Positions 6,646 through 13,397 of a stretch of 15,690 nt of DNA are shown piece by piece. Positions within the stretch are counted from its first letter, which is position 1. Each line of letters opens with the position of its first letter. The DNA lies in the NCBI GenBank assembly GCA_003221075.1, contig QHUF01000209.1, positions 1 through 15,690 of the forward strand, written 5' to 3'. The notes below the pieces were generated by a model. It searched no databases, was not told the DNA's origin, and worked only from the letters and a program-made list of their open reading frames with translations. The stretch comes from Gemmatimonadota bacterium. GTDB lineage: Bacteria > Gemmatimonadota > Gemmatimonadetes > Gemmatimonadales > GWC2-71-9. A program made the translations under genes and the position numbers.

Positions 6646-7873
6646 CTATATCGACACGCGGCCGGAGCGCGGCCCGCCTGGGGTGTCCGCGTGGTGTGCA
6701 ATCTTTGCCAGCGCCAGGGTGAAAGCCAGGAGCGTGTAGAGGATGTCGTGGTAGGCCAACGAAAGAAAGACGGAACCTGTCACGAAGCCGATGAGCGCCG
6801 CCGTCAGCGCTTGGGCCAACCGCGAAAGGTCACCGGCGGCAGGGCCGGATCGGCCCGCCAATCGCGTCACACGACGCAGTGAGCCAAATGCCGCCGCGAT
6901 CACTCCCATGAAGAGCAACAACCCCGGCACGCCCAGCTCAGCGCCAACCTGGATGAAGGTGTTGTGCGCGGCCCCCCAACGCACGCCGCGGCCACGCTCC
7001 TGCAGCCTGGCCAAGGGGGAGATTGTCCCCTCGGCAACGGCAAAGTTCTGGCCGCCGACGCCCAGCACTGGGCTATCGATCATATAGGCAAGGCCGCGCT
7101 TCCAGACTTTGATGCGACCCTCGTCGGATGTGAGGTTATAGTCCTGTTGAGGGTTGAAAATTGTTTGGATTTGCTGCCAATAGCGATCGCTCGCCGCCGT
7201 GAAGACGACGGCGAGGATCGCGACGAGCCCCATCAGTCTGGCCCGTGCTGAAATGGTGGTGAAGCCGAGCAACACGAATAGGGCGACGGCGAGCAGTGCG
7301 ATGAAGCCACCGCGCGAGCCTGAGCGAATCAGTCCCACCGCCAGTACGGCGAGTCCGACGCCGGCGAGTCCGCGCGCTACCGAGCTGGAACCGGGACAGC
7401 ACCACTCCAGTGTACAGCACAGTCGCACCGCAGTACACGAACATCAGGCGCGAGAGATCGCGCGCGTTGCGGATGCTACTGGCGATGACCAGCGTCATCA
7501 CGACAGTCCGAACGAAGTTGATCCAGAACTCGAAAGCGACGCCTTGGTTCAATGCGAAGGGGACCGACAAGGCGCTCCAGATCACCAATCCGATCAGGCA
7601 CGTTGTGGTGGTCGAGTTCAGGAGCCGGATGCGGCGCTGCCCGTACTGCTGCAGCAGCCACAGGCCAATGGTCAACACAGTCGCCAGCAGCGCCGGCTTG
7701 ATGAACCCGAGGATGGGGAATAGCTGATGGACGCGGCCGATGGAGGTCGCGATGTAGACCGCGACGCACACGAGCAGCGCATCCCATGCGCGGACGGGCG
7801 CTCCGGGAACGGGCGAGGCGACGGCGGTCGCAGGGGCAGCTGGGCGGCGAGTCGCCTCCATGACTCTAGCCAT
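6646..7873 (-). pseudogene. frameshifted O-antigen ligase/polymerase-like membrane protein (Wzy/WaaL type)
   Basis: From ATG 7873 the first frame gives about 165 residues with hydrophobic segments near 30-46, 52-74, 90-106 and 120-133, reaching VLYTGVVLSRFQLG. Near 7380 the protein continues in another frame: SVARGLAGVGLAVLAVGLIR, then SGSRGGFIALL, an extracellular loop with GRIKVWKRGLAYMIDSPVLG and HNTFIQVGAELG, and further membrane helices to GRVSI at 6646. The SGSRGGF and G-VGGQNF-HN-F motifs are typical of the Wzy_C/O-antigen-ligase domain, which joins or polymerises undecaprenyl-linked glycan on the periplasmic side. By family comparison, a stretch of some 40 residues between FQLG and the next helix is missing. 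The frame relation implies loss of 3n+2 bases. The product is probably non-functional unless this is an assembly fault. GAAGG just ahead of ATG 7873 is a weak RBS; ATG 7858 is an alternative start. Confidence 0.75.
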
Positions 7874-7959
7874 GTGCCTTCACCATGCGGAGGCCGTAGT
7901 GCAAGACCGGCGCCACCCTGATGCATCAAAGCGTTTGCTGCCGGGAGTCCGCAGATCGT

Positions 7960-7974
7960 GGCGTCGACGCAACA
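7960..7974 (+). promoter_or_regulatory. motif GGCNYCGACGCAACA, copy A1
   Basis: This site reads GGC-GT-CGACGCAACA and is preceded by GT, giving GTGGC. A GCCAC follows at 7993-7997, so GTGGC/GCCAC bracket the core as they do at 11124-11152. It ends 68 bases before the ATP-grasp start. The function, such as an operator or activator site, is inferred only. Confidence 0.45.
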
Positions 7975-8015
7975 CCAATCCTCCGGATGGGTGCCACAAC
8001 CGTGACCGGCCCGCA

Positions 8016-8030
8016 TGTTGCGTCGGAGCC
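8016..8030 (-). promoter_or_regulatory. motif GGCNYCGACGCAACA, copy A2 (inverted)
   Basis: On the minus strand this reads GGC-TC-CGACGCAACA followed by TG, as in the copy at 11126. It points toward the Wzy-like gene and faces copy A1. Confidence 0.45.
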
Positions 8031-8042
8031 GTACGAGAGCCC

Positions 8043-9272
8043 ATGCGCATCCTGATCACCGACGGGAACGAACGCGCCGCCCTCGCCGCCGCCCGATCAC
8101 TGGTCCGCGCGGGACACTCAGTCGGCGTGACGGCCGACTCCCGTGCGTCGCTTGCGGGCGTATCGCGCGGTGTACGGCCCCACCCGCTTACGACGGACCC
8201 CCTCACGCACCCCGCGGATTACGCGGCGGAGCTGGCCAGCATCACGCGTCAACACGGCACCACCGTTCTGCTGCCGATGACTGACGCCTCGCTCGAGGCG
8301 GTGCTCGAGCATCGGAGGGCGTTGCCCACGGGAGTCGTCCTGCCGTTTCCCGACCTCGCGATCTACCGCGCGGCCTCAGACAAGGGGCGCCTCCTCACGC
8401 TAGCGCACGACTGCGGATTCGGCGTGCCGGAGACGCGCACCATCGCGACGCCCCGCGACTGCGATGTGACGCTGCCAGAGGACTTCTTTCCAGCCGTCGT
8501 CAAACCCCACCGCTCGGTCGTGACCGCGGCAGGTATCCGTCGCAAGTTGACCGTGACACCAGTTGCCAATGCCGTCGAGTGCCGCCGCGCTCTGGCTGCA
8601 CTCCCGGCGGCTGCATTCCCCGTCCTTGTGCAGCGGCGTGTCTCGGGTTTCGGGGAGGGGTTCTTCGCGTTGCGCTGGGGCGGCCGGACGATCGCCATGT
8701 TCGCCCATCGCCGTCTGCGGGAGAAGCCACCGAGCGGCGGTGTCAGCACCTATCGGGAAAGCATCCCGCTCGACGAGCGGCTGGCCGGTCCCGGACTGCG
8801 GTTGCTCGACGCGCTCGACTGGCAAGGCGTCGCGATGATCGAGTGCAAGCGGGAACCTGAGACTGGCCGTCAGGTCGTGATGGAGATCAACGGTCGGTTT
8901 TGGGGCTCGCTGCAATTGGCGATCGACTCCGGCGTCGACTTCCCAGCGCTGCTCGTTCGCTGCGCCGCCGGGGAGAGCGTCCCCGTGCACCGTGACTACC
9001 GAGTGGGTGTCCGGAGTCGCTGGTTCTGGGGGGACGTGGACCAATTGTATCTGCGTCTCAAGGCACGCGGCTCGCGCCTCCGCGCGCTCCGCGACTTCTT
9101 TCGGGTTTCTCCCCGCCGCGATCACTCGGAGGTCTGGCGCTGGAGCGACCCGGCGCCATTCGTCGTCGAGACGCTCCAATGGCTGGGTCTCTTCACTCCA
9201 CGTAGAGTCGATGCCAGGTCGAGAAACACAGCAGTCCCCATAGTATCCGCTCCCAGTTCTGGCGTCCCGTGA
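8043..9272 (+). CDS. ATP-grasp carboxylate ligase family protein
   Basis: A 409-residue protein. It has an N-terminal Rossmann-like domain (MRILITDGNERAALAAARSL, about 1-100), then a conserved ASDKGRLL (111-118) opening the ATP-grasp fold. ATP-binding Lys154 lies in AVVKPHRS, a flexible loop QRRVSGFGEGFFAL spans 197-210, and the metal-binding MEINGRFWGS (280-289) carries Glu281 and Asn283. ATP-grasp enzymes of this kind activate a carboxylate as acyl phosphate and couple it to an amine or thiol. In a glycan locus, addition of an amino acid or similar group to a sugar acid is plausible but inferred. ATG 8043 was chosen because the homologous Rossmann strand starts immediately there; upstream in-frame codons back to 7860 are unlike protein. 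The C-terminal tail (after about residue 383) overlaps the 3' end of the convergent amidotransferase by 80 bases. Confidence 0.8.
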   Translation: MRILITDGNERAALAAARSLVRAGHSVGVTADSRASLAGVSRGVRPHPLTTDPLTHPADYAAELASITRQHGTTVLLPMTDASLEAVLEHRRALPTGVVLPFPDLAIYRAASDKGRLLTLAHDCGFGVPETRTIATPRDCDVTLPEDFFPAVVKPHRSVVTAAGIRRKLTVTPVANAVECRRALAALPAAAFPVLVQRRVSGFGEGFFALRWGGRTIAMFAHRRLREKPPSGGVSTYRESIPLDERLAGPGLRLLDALDWQGVAMIECKREPETGRQVVMEINGRFWGSLQLAIDSGVDFPALLVRCAAGESVPVHRDYRVGVRSRWFWGDVDQLYLRLKARGSRLRALRDFFRVSPRRDHSEVWRWSDPAPFVVETLQWLGLFTPRRVDARSRNTAVPIVSAPSSGVP

Positions 9273-11085
9273 GGTGCTCCGTGAGGAACGTCTGCACGGT
9301 CGCCGAATCGAAATACCCCAAGCGACGCTGGCGTTCAGGGGACAGTTCGTCTGTCAGCATCGGGCGGAGCTCGTTTCGGAGCCAGGCCGCAGTGGGGCCG
9401 ACGAAGCCGCGCTTGGGTGCCCGGAGGTGAGCCGGCGGCAGGCGAGGACGTAGGGCGCGCCGCAGGAGGCGCTTCGCCCGCCACCACGGTCCGATCTTCA
9501 CGCGCTGGGGGAGCGGGAAGACGGCCTCGACCAGAACGTGGTCGACGAACGGGACGCGCACCTCGAGCGAATGCGCCATCGACAGCCGGTCGCTGAGCGC
9601 GAGGATGTCGTCGGGGAGATATGTCGCGTAGTCCAGGTACAATCCGGCGGCGAGTCCCGTGGGGCGGCCGTGGGCGCTGAACAAGTCGCGGAAGCGAACA
9701 CTGGCTGCCGAACCCGTGATCCCGGCCCGCTCCCGCTGGCCGGGCGCGTATACCGCTAGACGCTCGCCATTCGAAAGCGGGCTCATTAGGTCTAGGAACC
9801 GGTCGGGCACGGCGCCGTTGCCCGTCCGGAGGAAACGCTTGAGGCGGTCAACGCCGAGCGACCCGTCCCGCGGCTCAGGTAGGAACCGGCTCATGGCGCC
9901 GGCGATGCGCCGCACACCTGCGGGCAGTCGGGCGTAGTGCTCAGCGGCGAGGAGGCCAAAGTGGCGCCGGTATCCAGCGAACAGCTCGTCCCCCCCAATG
10001 CCGGTCAAGGCCACCTTGTAGCGACTCCCCACCGCTTGCGACAGGAGCCACGTGGGAACGGCTGAGTCGTCGGCATGGGGCTCGTCGAGCGCTCGGACAA
10101 TCGGCTCGAAGATGTTGCGGAGGTCCGGGCGGATGTCGACCACGGTGAGCTCTGCGCCGTACCGGCTGGCCAATGTGCGCGCGAGCCCCGTCTCGTCGGC
10201 CGCTGTCGCACCCGAGCCCGAGTATCGGGCGGTGAACGCGTGCGGCGTATTTCCCGCGAGCGCCATGCTCGCGGTGACCGCAGAGGAGTCGAGCCCGCCG
10301 CTCAGAAAGGTGGCTACGGGCACGTCACTGACCAGATGCGCCGCAACCGACCCATCGAGCCACTCGCGAACCCGCTCCTCGGCGTCAGCGGGGCTGGGAC
10401 CCTCGTGCAGCGGGAACTGCCAGTAGCGGCGCGTGGTGACGCCCCTGTCCCGCCGCCACTCGAGTGTGTGACCGGGTTCGAGCTTGTGCACGTCCACGAA
10501 CGGGGACCGAGGAGCGGGGATGAATCCGAGTTGGAAGAACGTGTCGAGTGCCTCCCAGTCGAGTTCGCGCGACGTCAGGCCGGCGGCATGCAGCGCCTTC
10601 AGCTCAGACGCGAACGCGATCCCCCAAGGAGCGGTGATCACATAGAGTGGCTTGATTCCGAACCGATCCCGCGCGAGTAGCAGGGTCTCCGAGGACCGGT
10701 CCCAGATGGCGAAGGCGAACATCCCGCGGAGCGGCGTGACGCATTGAGGCCCCCGATCCTCGTAGAGGTGCAGCACGGTCTCGGTGTCGCCGGATGTGCG
10801 GAGCGTATGGCCCCGGGCCACGAGGTCGGCTCGCAGCTCCTGATAGTTATAGATCTCCCCGTTGAAGACGATCACCTTGGAGCCGTCTTCGTTGAAGATC
10901 GGCTGCCGACTGCCGCTGAGGTCGATGATGCTGAGGCGCCGCATGCCCAGACCTGCGGCCCCTTGCAAGCAGATCCCCTCGTCGTCCGGCCCACGGTGCT
11001 TGATCGCGCCGCACATGCGGCGCACCAACGACTCCGCCACGGGGCGTTCCCGGTCCCGGTACACGATGCCTGCGATGCCGCACAT
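9193..11085 (-). CDS. asnB: asparagine synthetase-like glutamine-hydrolysing amidotransferase
   Basis: A 630-residue class II glutamine amidotransferase plus synthetase. Catalytic Cys2 directly follows the start Met. The glutaminase domain shows HRGPDDEG (30-37), RLSIIDLS (50-57), VFNGEIYN (73-80) and SGDTE (98-102). The synthetase domain has the ATP pyrophosphatase loop SGGLDSS (262-268) and GIGGDELFAGYRRH (362-375). The length and style fit the subgroup found in exosortase/EPS clusters rather than housekeeping asparagine synthesis. In such loci these enzymes are thought to amidate a carboxylate, for example a uronic acid, or another glycan or lipid-carrier-linked substrate; the substrate here is unknown. 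ATG 11085 is fixed by Cys2. It is divergent from the acetyltransferase, with 187 bases between, and overlaps the ATP-grasp gene at the 3' ends. No Shine-Dalgarno is evident. Confidence 0.92.
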   Translation of the reverse strand: MCGIAGIVYRDRERPVAESLVRRMCGAIKHRGPDDEGICLQGAAGLGMRRLSIIDLSGSRQPIFNEDGSKVIVFNGEIYNYQELRADLVARGHTLRTSGDTETVLHLYEDRGPQCVTPLRGMFAFAIWDRSSETLLLARDRFGIKPLYVITAPWGIAFASELKALHAAGLTSRELDWEALDTFFQLGFIPAPRSPFVDVHKLEPGHTLEWRRDRGVTTRRYWQFPLHEGPSPADAEERVREWLDGSVAAHLVSDVPVATFLSGGLDSSAVTASMALAGNTPHAFTARYSGSGATAADETGLARTLASRYGAELTVVDIRPDLRNIFEPIVRALDEPHADDSAVPTWLLSQAVGSRYKVALTGIGGDELFAGYRRHFGLLAAEHYARLPAGVRRIAGAMSRFLPEPRDGSLGVDRLKRFLRTGNGAVPDRFLDLMSPLSNGERLAVYAPGQRERAGITGSAASVRFRDLFSAHGRPTGLAAGLYLDYATYLPDDILALSDRLSMAHSLEVRVPFVDHVLVEAVFPLPQRVKIGPWWRAKRLLRRALRPRLPPAHLRAPKRGFVGPTAAWLRNELRPMLTDELSPERQRRLGYFDSATVQTFLTEHLTGRQNWERILWGLLCFSTWHRLYVE

Positions 11086-11118
11086 GTGGGTGGCTCAAGA
11101 GCAAGAGTGGCGCCACGG

Positions 11119-11157
11119 GCGGTGTGGCCTCGACGCAACATGGTGACGCCACACCGC
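11119..11157. repeat. perfect 10-bp inverted repeat framing the 15-nt motif
   Basis: GCGGTGTGGC (11119-11128) and GCCACACCGC (11148-11157) are exact reverse complements with a 19-base spacer that contains CGACGCAACA. It could be an operator for a dimeric regulator or an RNA hairpin in the leader of the rightward operon. Confidence 0.6.
11126..11140 (+). promoter_or_regulatory. motif GGCNYCGACGCAACA, copy B
   Basis: This site reads GGC-CT-CGACGCAACA followed by TG. It shares GTGGC-N-TCGACGCAACA (16 of 17 bases) with the copy at 7958-7974, and again a GCCAC follows. It ends 132 bases before the acetyltransferase start. Confidence 0.45.
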
Positions 11158-11257
11158 GCTTCACGGGTGCTGGACACGTTGGGACGATCCAGAGGGCGCG
11201 CCTCTTGCACACACGGCCCGACGGGGTGGGGCTGCTCCCCCAAGACGTCCACGGAAC

Positions 11258-11264
11258 GGGAGGA
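11258..11264 (+). promoter_or_regulatory. ribosome binding site selecting a TTG start
   Basis: GGGAGGA is eight bases before TTG 11273 and 29 bases before the first in-frame ATG (11294). This favours TTG 11273 or the adjacent TTG 11276 as the start. Confidence 0.65.
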
Positions 11265-11272
11265 AGCCAGGA

Positions 11273-12403
11273 TTGTTGAGTCGGTCGTTGGTCATGGAAC
11301 GCCCGCGAGCCACATCGGGCGTGACGCGGGCGTCGTTGTGGGATGCGCTCGCGCTCGGAACCGACGCGTGGGATGCGCTGCTCGCGCGCGCCACTTCCCC
11401 GTCCCCGTTTATGAGTTGGGGCTGGCATCGTGCGTGGGCCGACTCCGCGCCGCCTGAGGAACTGGCTGCGAGCGGAGTTCTCCTGGTGCACGGCGCGGAT
11501 CGCGCACTCCACGCGGTGGTGCCCGTCCGCATGTGCCGCGTCCGGTTCCACCGGGTTTGGGTGCGTGCGCTGAACTGGGCCATCGGGGACATCGGCTGTC
11601 CGGATCAGCTCGACGTACTGGCTCTGGCTGAGGCCGATATGCGATCTCTCGCGGCGGCGATCGAAGCCATGCCGTGGGAGATCATCGTCCTCGACAATCT
11701 CGTGGAGCGAGCTCCGAATGCGGAGCGGCTCTGCGCCGCCCTTGCGGCACGCGGGCACGCGATCCGACGGAGCCCGTTGTGGAGCTGTCCGCGGCTCGAG
11801 CTGCCGCGGTCATGGGACGTTTACCTCGCGACGCTTAGCGCGAACCGACGTCAGATCCTGCGCCGCAAGGAGCGCAGCCTGTTTCGAGATCACGCCGCCG
11901 CCGTTGTGGACTATGGGGAGGATCGGCTCGACGAGGGCTGGGGCCACCTGCTGCGGCTGCACGAGCAGCGCTGGGACGGTGCGGGCGGAGGAGCGTTTCG
12001 CGACCCGCGCAGCGAGCGCTTGCAGCGGCAGTTCGCCGGTGAGATGGCGAAGCAAAAACGACTCTGGCTGAGCACGCTGGACCTGGAGGGCCAACCAGCA
12101 GCGGTCTGGTACGGCTTTACCTCCGGCGACACGGTGTACTTCTACCAGGGTGGGCGCGACCCGCGTTGGGAGCGGGAAAGCGTGGGGCAGGTGTTGATGG
12201 GCATGATGATCCAGCGCGCGATTCAGCAGGGGTTCCGCACGTTCAACTTTCTGCGCGGCGACGATCGCTACAAGCAGCAGTGGACATCTGATGGGCACAT
12301 GACCCACGAGGCCGTGATCTTCCGGTCGGGGTGGAGAGGCCGCTGGCTGCGCGCGTTGGATACCATGGCGGCGCTGCGTGCGAGGGTAGGGGCGCGTGTC
12401 TGA
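11273..12403 (+). CDS. GNAT-fold acetyltransferase, CelD/BcsL type
   Basis: A 376-residue protein of the size of the CelD/BcsL group, made of two GNAT-like halves. Supporting motifs are SPFMSWGWHRAW (44-55), the basic stretch ANRRQILRRKER (190-201) after YLATLS, LWLSTLDLEGQPAAVWYGF (264-282), YQGGRDPRW (291-299), and FNFLRGDDRYKQQWT (324-338), a hallmark of this family. Members act in cellulose and EPS loci, probably transferring acetyl groups to sugars or lipid-linked intermediates from acetyl-CoA in the cytoplasm; the exact acceptor is not known. It opens a rightward operon: its stop overlaps the next start by 8 bases. The TTG start is supported by the RBS at 11258. The C-terminus is short and basic. 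Confidence 0.85.
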   Translation: MLSRSLVMERPRATSGVTRASLWDALALGTDAWDALLARATSPSPFMSWGWHRAWADSAPPEELAASGVLLVHGADRALHAVVPVRMCRVRFHRVWVRALNWAIGDIGCPDQLDVLALAEADMRSLAAAIEAMPWEIIVLDNLVERAPNAERLCAALAARGHAIRRSPLWSCPRLELPRSWDVYLATLSANRRQILRRKERSLFRDHAAAVVDYGEDRLDEGWGHLLRLHEQRWDGAGGGAFRDPRSERLQRQFAGEMAKQKRLWLSTLDLEGQPAAVWYGFTSGDTVYFYQGGRDPRWERESVGQVLMGMMIQRAIQQGFRTFNFLRGDDRYKQQWTSDGHMTHEAVIFRSGWRGRWLRALDTMAALRARVGARV

Positions 12404-13397
12404 CAACGTCATGGTCATCGTGTCCATCGATACCGAAGAAGACAATTGGTACCGCAGCCGCCAAGACGTGACGGTGAAGAACATCGGCGAGCTGCGGCGA
12501 CTGGCGGCACTCTTCGATCGGCTGGGGGTGCGGCCGACCTATTTTACCACCTATCAAGTCGCCACCGATGCTCGCGCGGCCGACGTGGTGCGCGAGGTCT
12601 GTAGCGGCGGCCGTGGAGAGGTCGCCGCCCACCTGCACCCGTGGAACACGCCGCCGCTCAACGAGGCGTTCGTGCCGCGCAACTCGATGCTCAAGAACCT
12701 GCCGGCCGAGCTGCAGCTGGCGAAACTCCAACACCTCACCGCGGCGCTCGAGGAGGCATTCGCACTCAGGCCCACCGTGTTTCGCGCCGGCCGGTATGGC
12801 ATCGGCCGCGACACCGTCGCCGCGCTGCTGCGCTGCGGCTACCGCGTCGACAGCAGTGTCGCGCCGTTCATCAATTTGGAGGCGGTTGACGATGGTCCCA
12901 GCTTCGTCGGTGCCCCGATCGTCCCATATCGGTTGGGGCCGGACCGCGATGTGCGACAGCCCGCCCCGAATGGGGAGCTGCTGGAGATTCCCATGTCCTA
13001 CGGTTACAGCCGGGCGCCATTCAGTTTCTGGCATCCCGCGCGTCGCCTGCTCGAGGCAGGGCCGCGCTGGCTGCACCTGCCTGGGATCGCGTTCCGCACG
13101 GGCCTGGTAAAGCGCATTGCTCTGTCTCCGGAACAATCGTTGACGCACGATATGCTCACGTTAGCGCGGCGCCTGCTCGAGGAGGGGGCGCGCCATCTCC
13201 AGCTGTTCTGGCACTCGCCGAGTCTCACCCCCGGACTGGCGCATTGCGCCACGGCGGCCGACGTGGCGCGCCTCTACGCCTCGGTCGAAGAATTCATCGA
13301 GCGCCTTTCACAGCTGACACCGCTGACATTTGTCACGTCGAGTGAGGCAGCGGCCATGCTGGCGGACAGCGTGCTGCCGGAGGCCGCTGCATGCTGA
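12396..13397 (+). CDS. polysaccharide deacetylase family protein (NodB-like fold, WalW-like)
   Basis: A 333-residue carbohydrate esterase-type protein without a signal peptide, so probably cytoplasmic. Motif 1 is VSIDTEEDNW (9-18), offering Asp12 as catalytic or metal residue. Motif 2 is AAHLHPWNTPP (78-88), with His79 and His81 as metal ligands. FRAGRYGIG (129-137) and the later LFWHSPSL correspond to the remaining active-site loops. It is expected to remove N- or O-acetyl groups from a sugar in the nascent glycan, opposing or following the acetyltransferase encoded just before it. The start is GTG 12396, overlapping the previous stop (GTGTCTGA), with a purine-rich stretch upstream; ATG 12411 is a less likely alternative. 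It overlaps the flippase start by 7 bases, suggesting translational coupling. Confidence 0.85.
   Translation: MSDNVMVIVSIDTEEDNWYRSRQDVTVKNIGELRRLAALFDRLGVRPTYFTTYQVATDARAADVVREVCSGGRGEVAAHLHPWNTPPLNEAFVPRNSMLKNLPAELQLAKLQHLTAALEEAFALRPTVFRAGRYGIGRDTVAALLRCGYRVDSSVAPFINLEAVDDGPSFVGAPIVPYRLGPDRDVRQPAPNGELLEIPMSYGYSRAPFSFWHPARRLLEAGPRWLHLPGIAFRTGLVKRIALSPEQSLTHDMLTLARRLLEEGARHLQLFWHSPSLTPGLAHCATAADVARLYASVEEFIERLSQLTPLTFVTSSEAAAMLADSVLPEAAAC
13379..13383 (+). promoter_or_regulatory. ribosome binding site for the flippase gene
   Basis: GGAGG lies seven bases before ATG 13391, inside the 3' end of the deacetylase gene. Confidence 0.65.

Larger units (their letters stand above)
7874..8042. promoter_or_regulatory. 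divergent intergenic region with an inverted pair of a 15-nt motif
   Basis: This spacer of 169 bases must hold the promoters for the Wzy-like gene (leftward) and the ATP-grasp gene (rightward). No convincing -35/-10 pair was seen. It contains GGCNYCGACGCAACA twice in inverted orientation (7960-7974 on +, 8016-8030 on -), with 10-base arms exactly complementary and 41 bases apart. Confidence 0.5.
11086..11272. promoter_or_regulatory. divergent intergenic region with palindromes and one 15-nt motif
   Basis: This spacer separates the amidotransferase (leftward) from the acetyltransferase operon (rightward). It holds a 10-base palindrome GTGGCGCCAC (11107-11116), a 10-bp-arm inverted repeat (11119-11157), the motif GGCCTCGACGCAACA (11126-11140) inside that repeat, and AGAGG-GCGCG-CCTCT (11191-11205). 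No clear promoter hexamers were recognised. Confidence 0.5.

Noticed and set aside
7958..8030. Sigma-54 (-24/-12) promoter in the TGGC...GC sequences of the shared motif
   Set aside because: The spacing between GG and GC does not match the consensus and TTGC is absent on the correct strand.
7860..8042. Upstream in-frame extension of the ATP-grasp gene
   Set aside because: The extra 61 codons do not look like the family N-terminus, overlap the divergent spacer and its motif pair, and even cross the start of the Wzy-like gene.
10847..11758. Minus-strand reading frame of 303 codons spanning the spacer before the acetyltransferase
   Set aside because: It overlaps both the amidotransferase and the acetyltransferase in other frames and has low-complexity Arg/Pro-rich composition.
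12243..13148. Minus-strand reading frame of 301 codons
   Set aside because: Shadow of the acetyltransferase/deacetylase genes; no domain seen.
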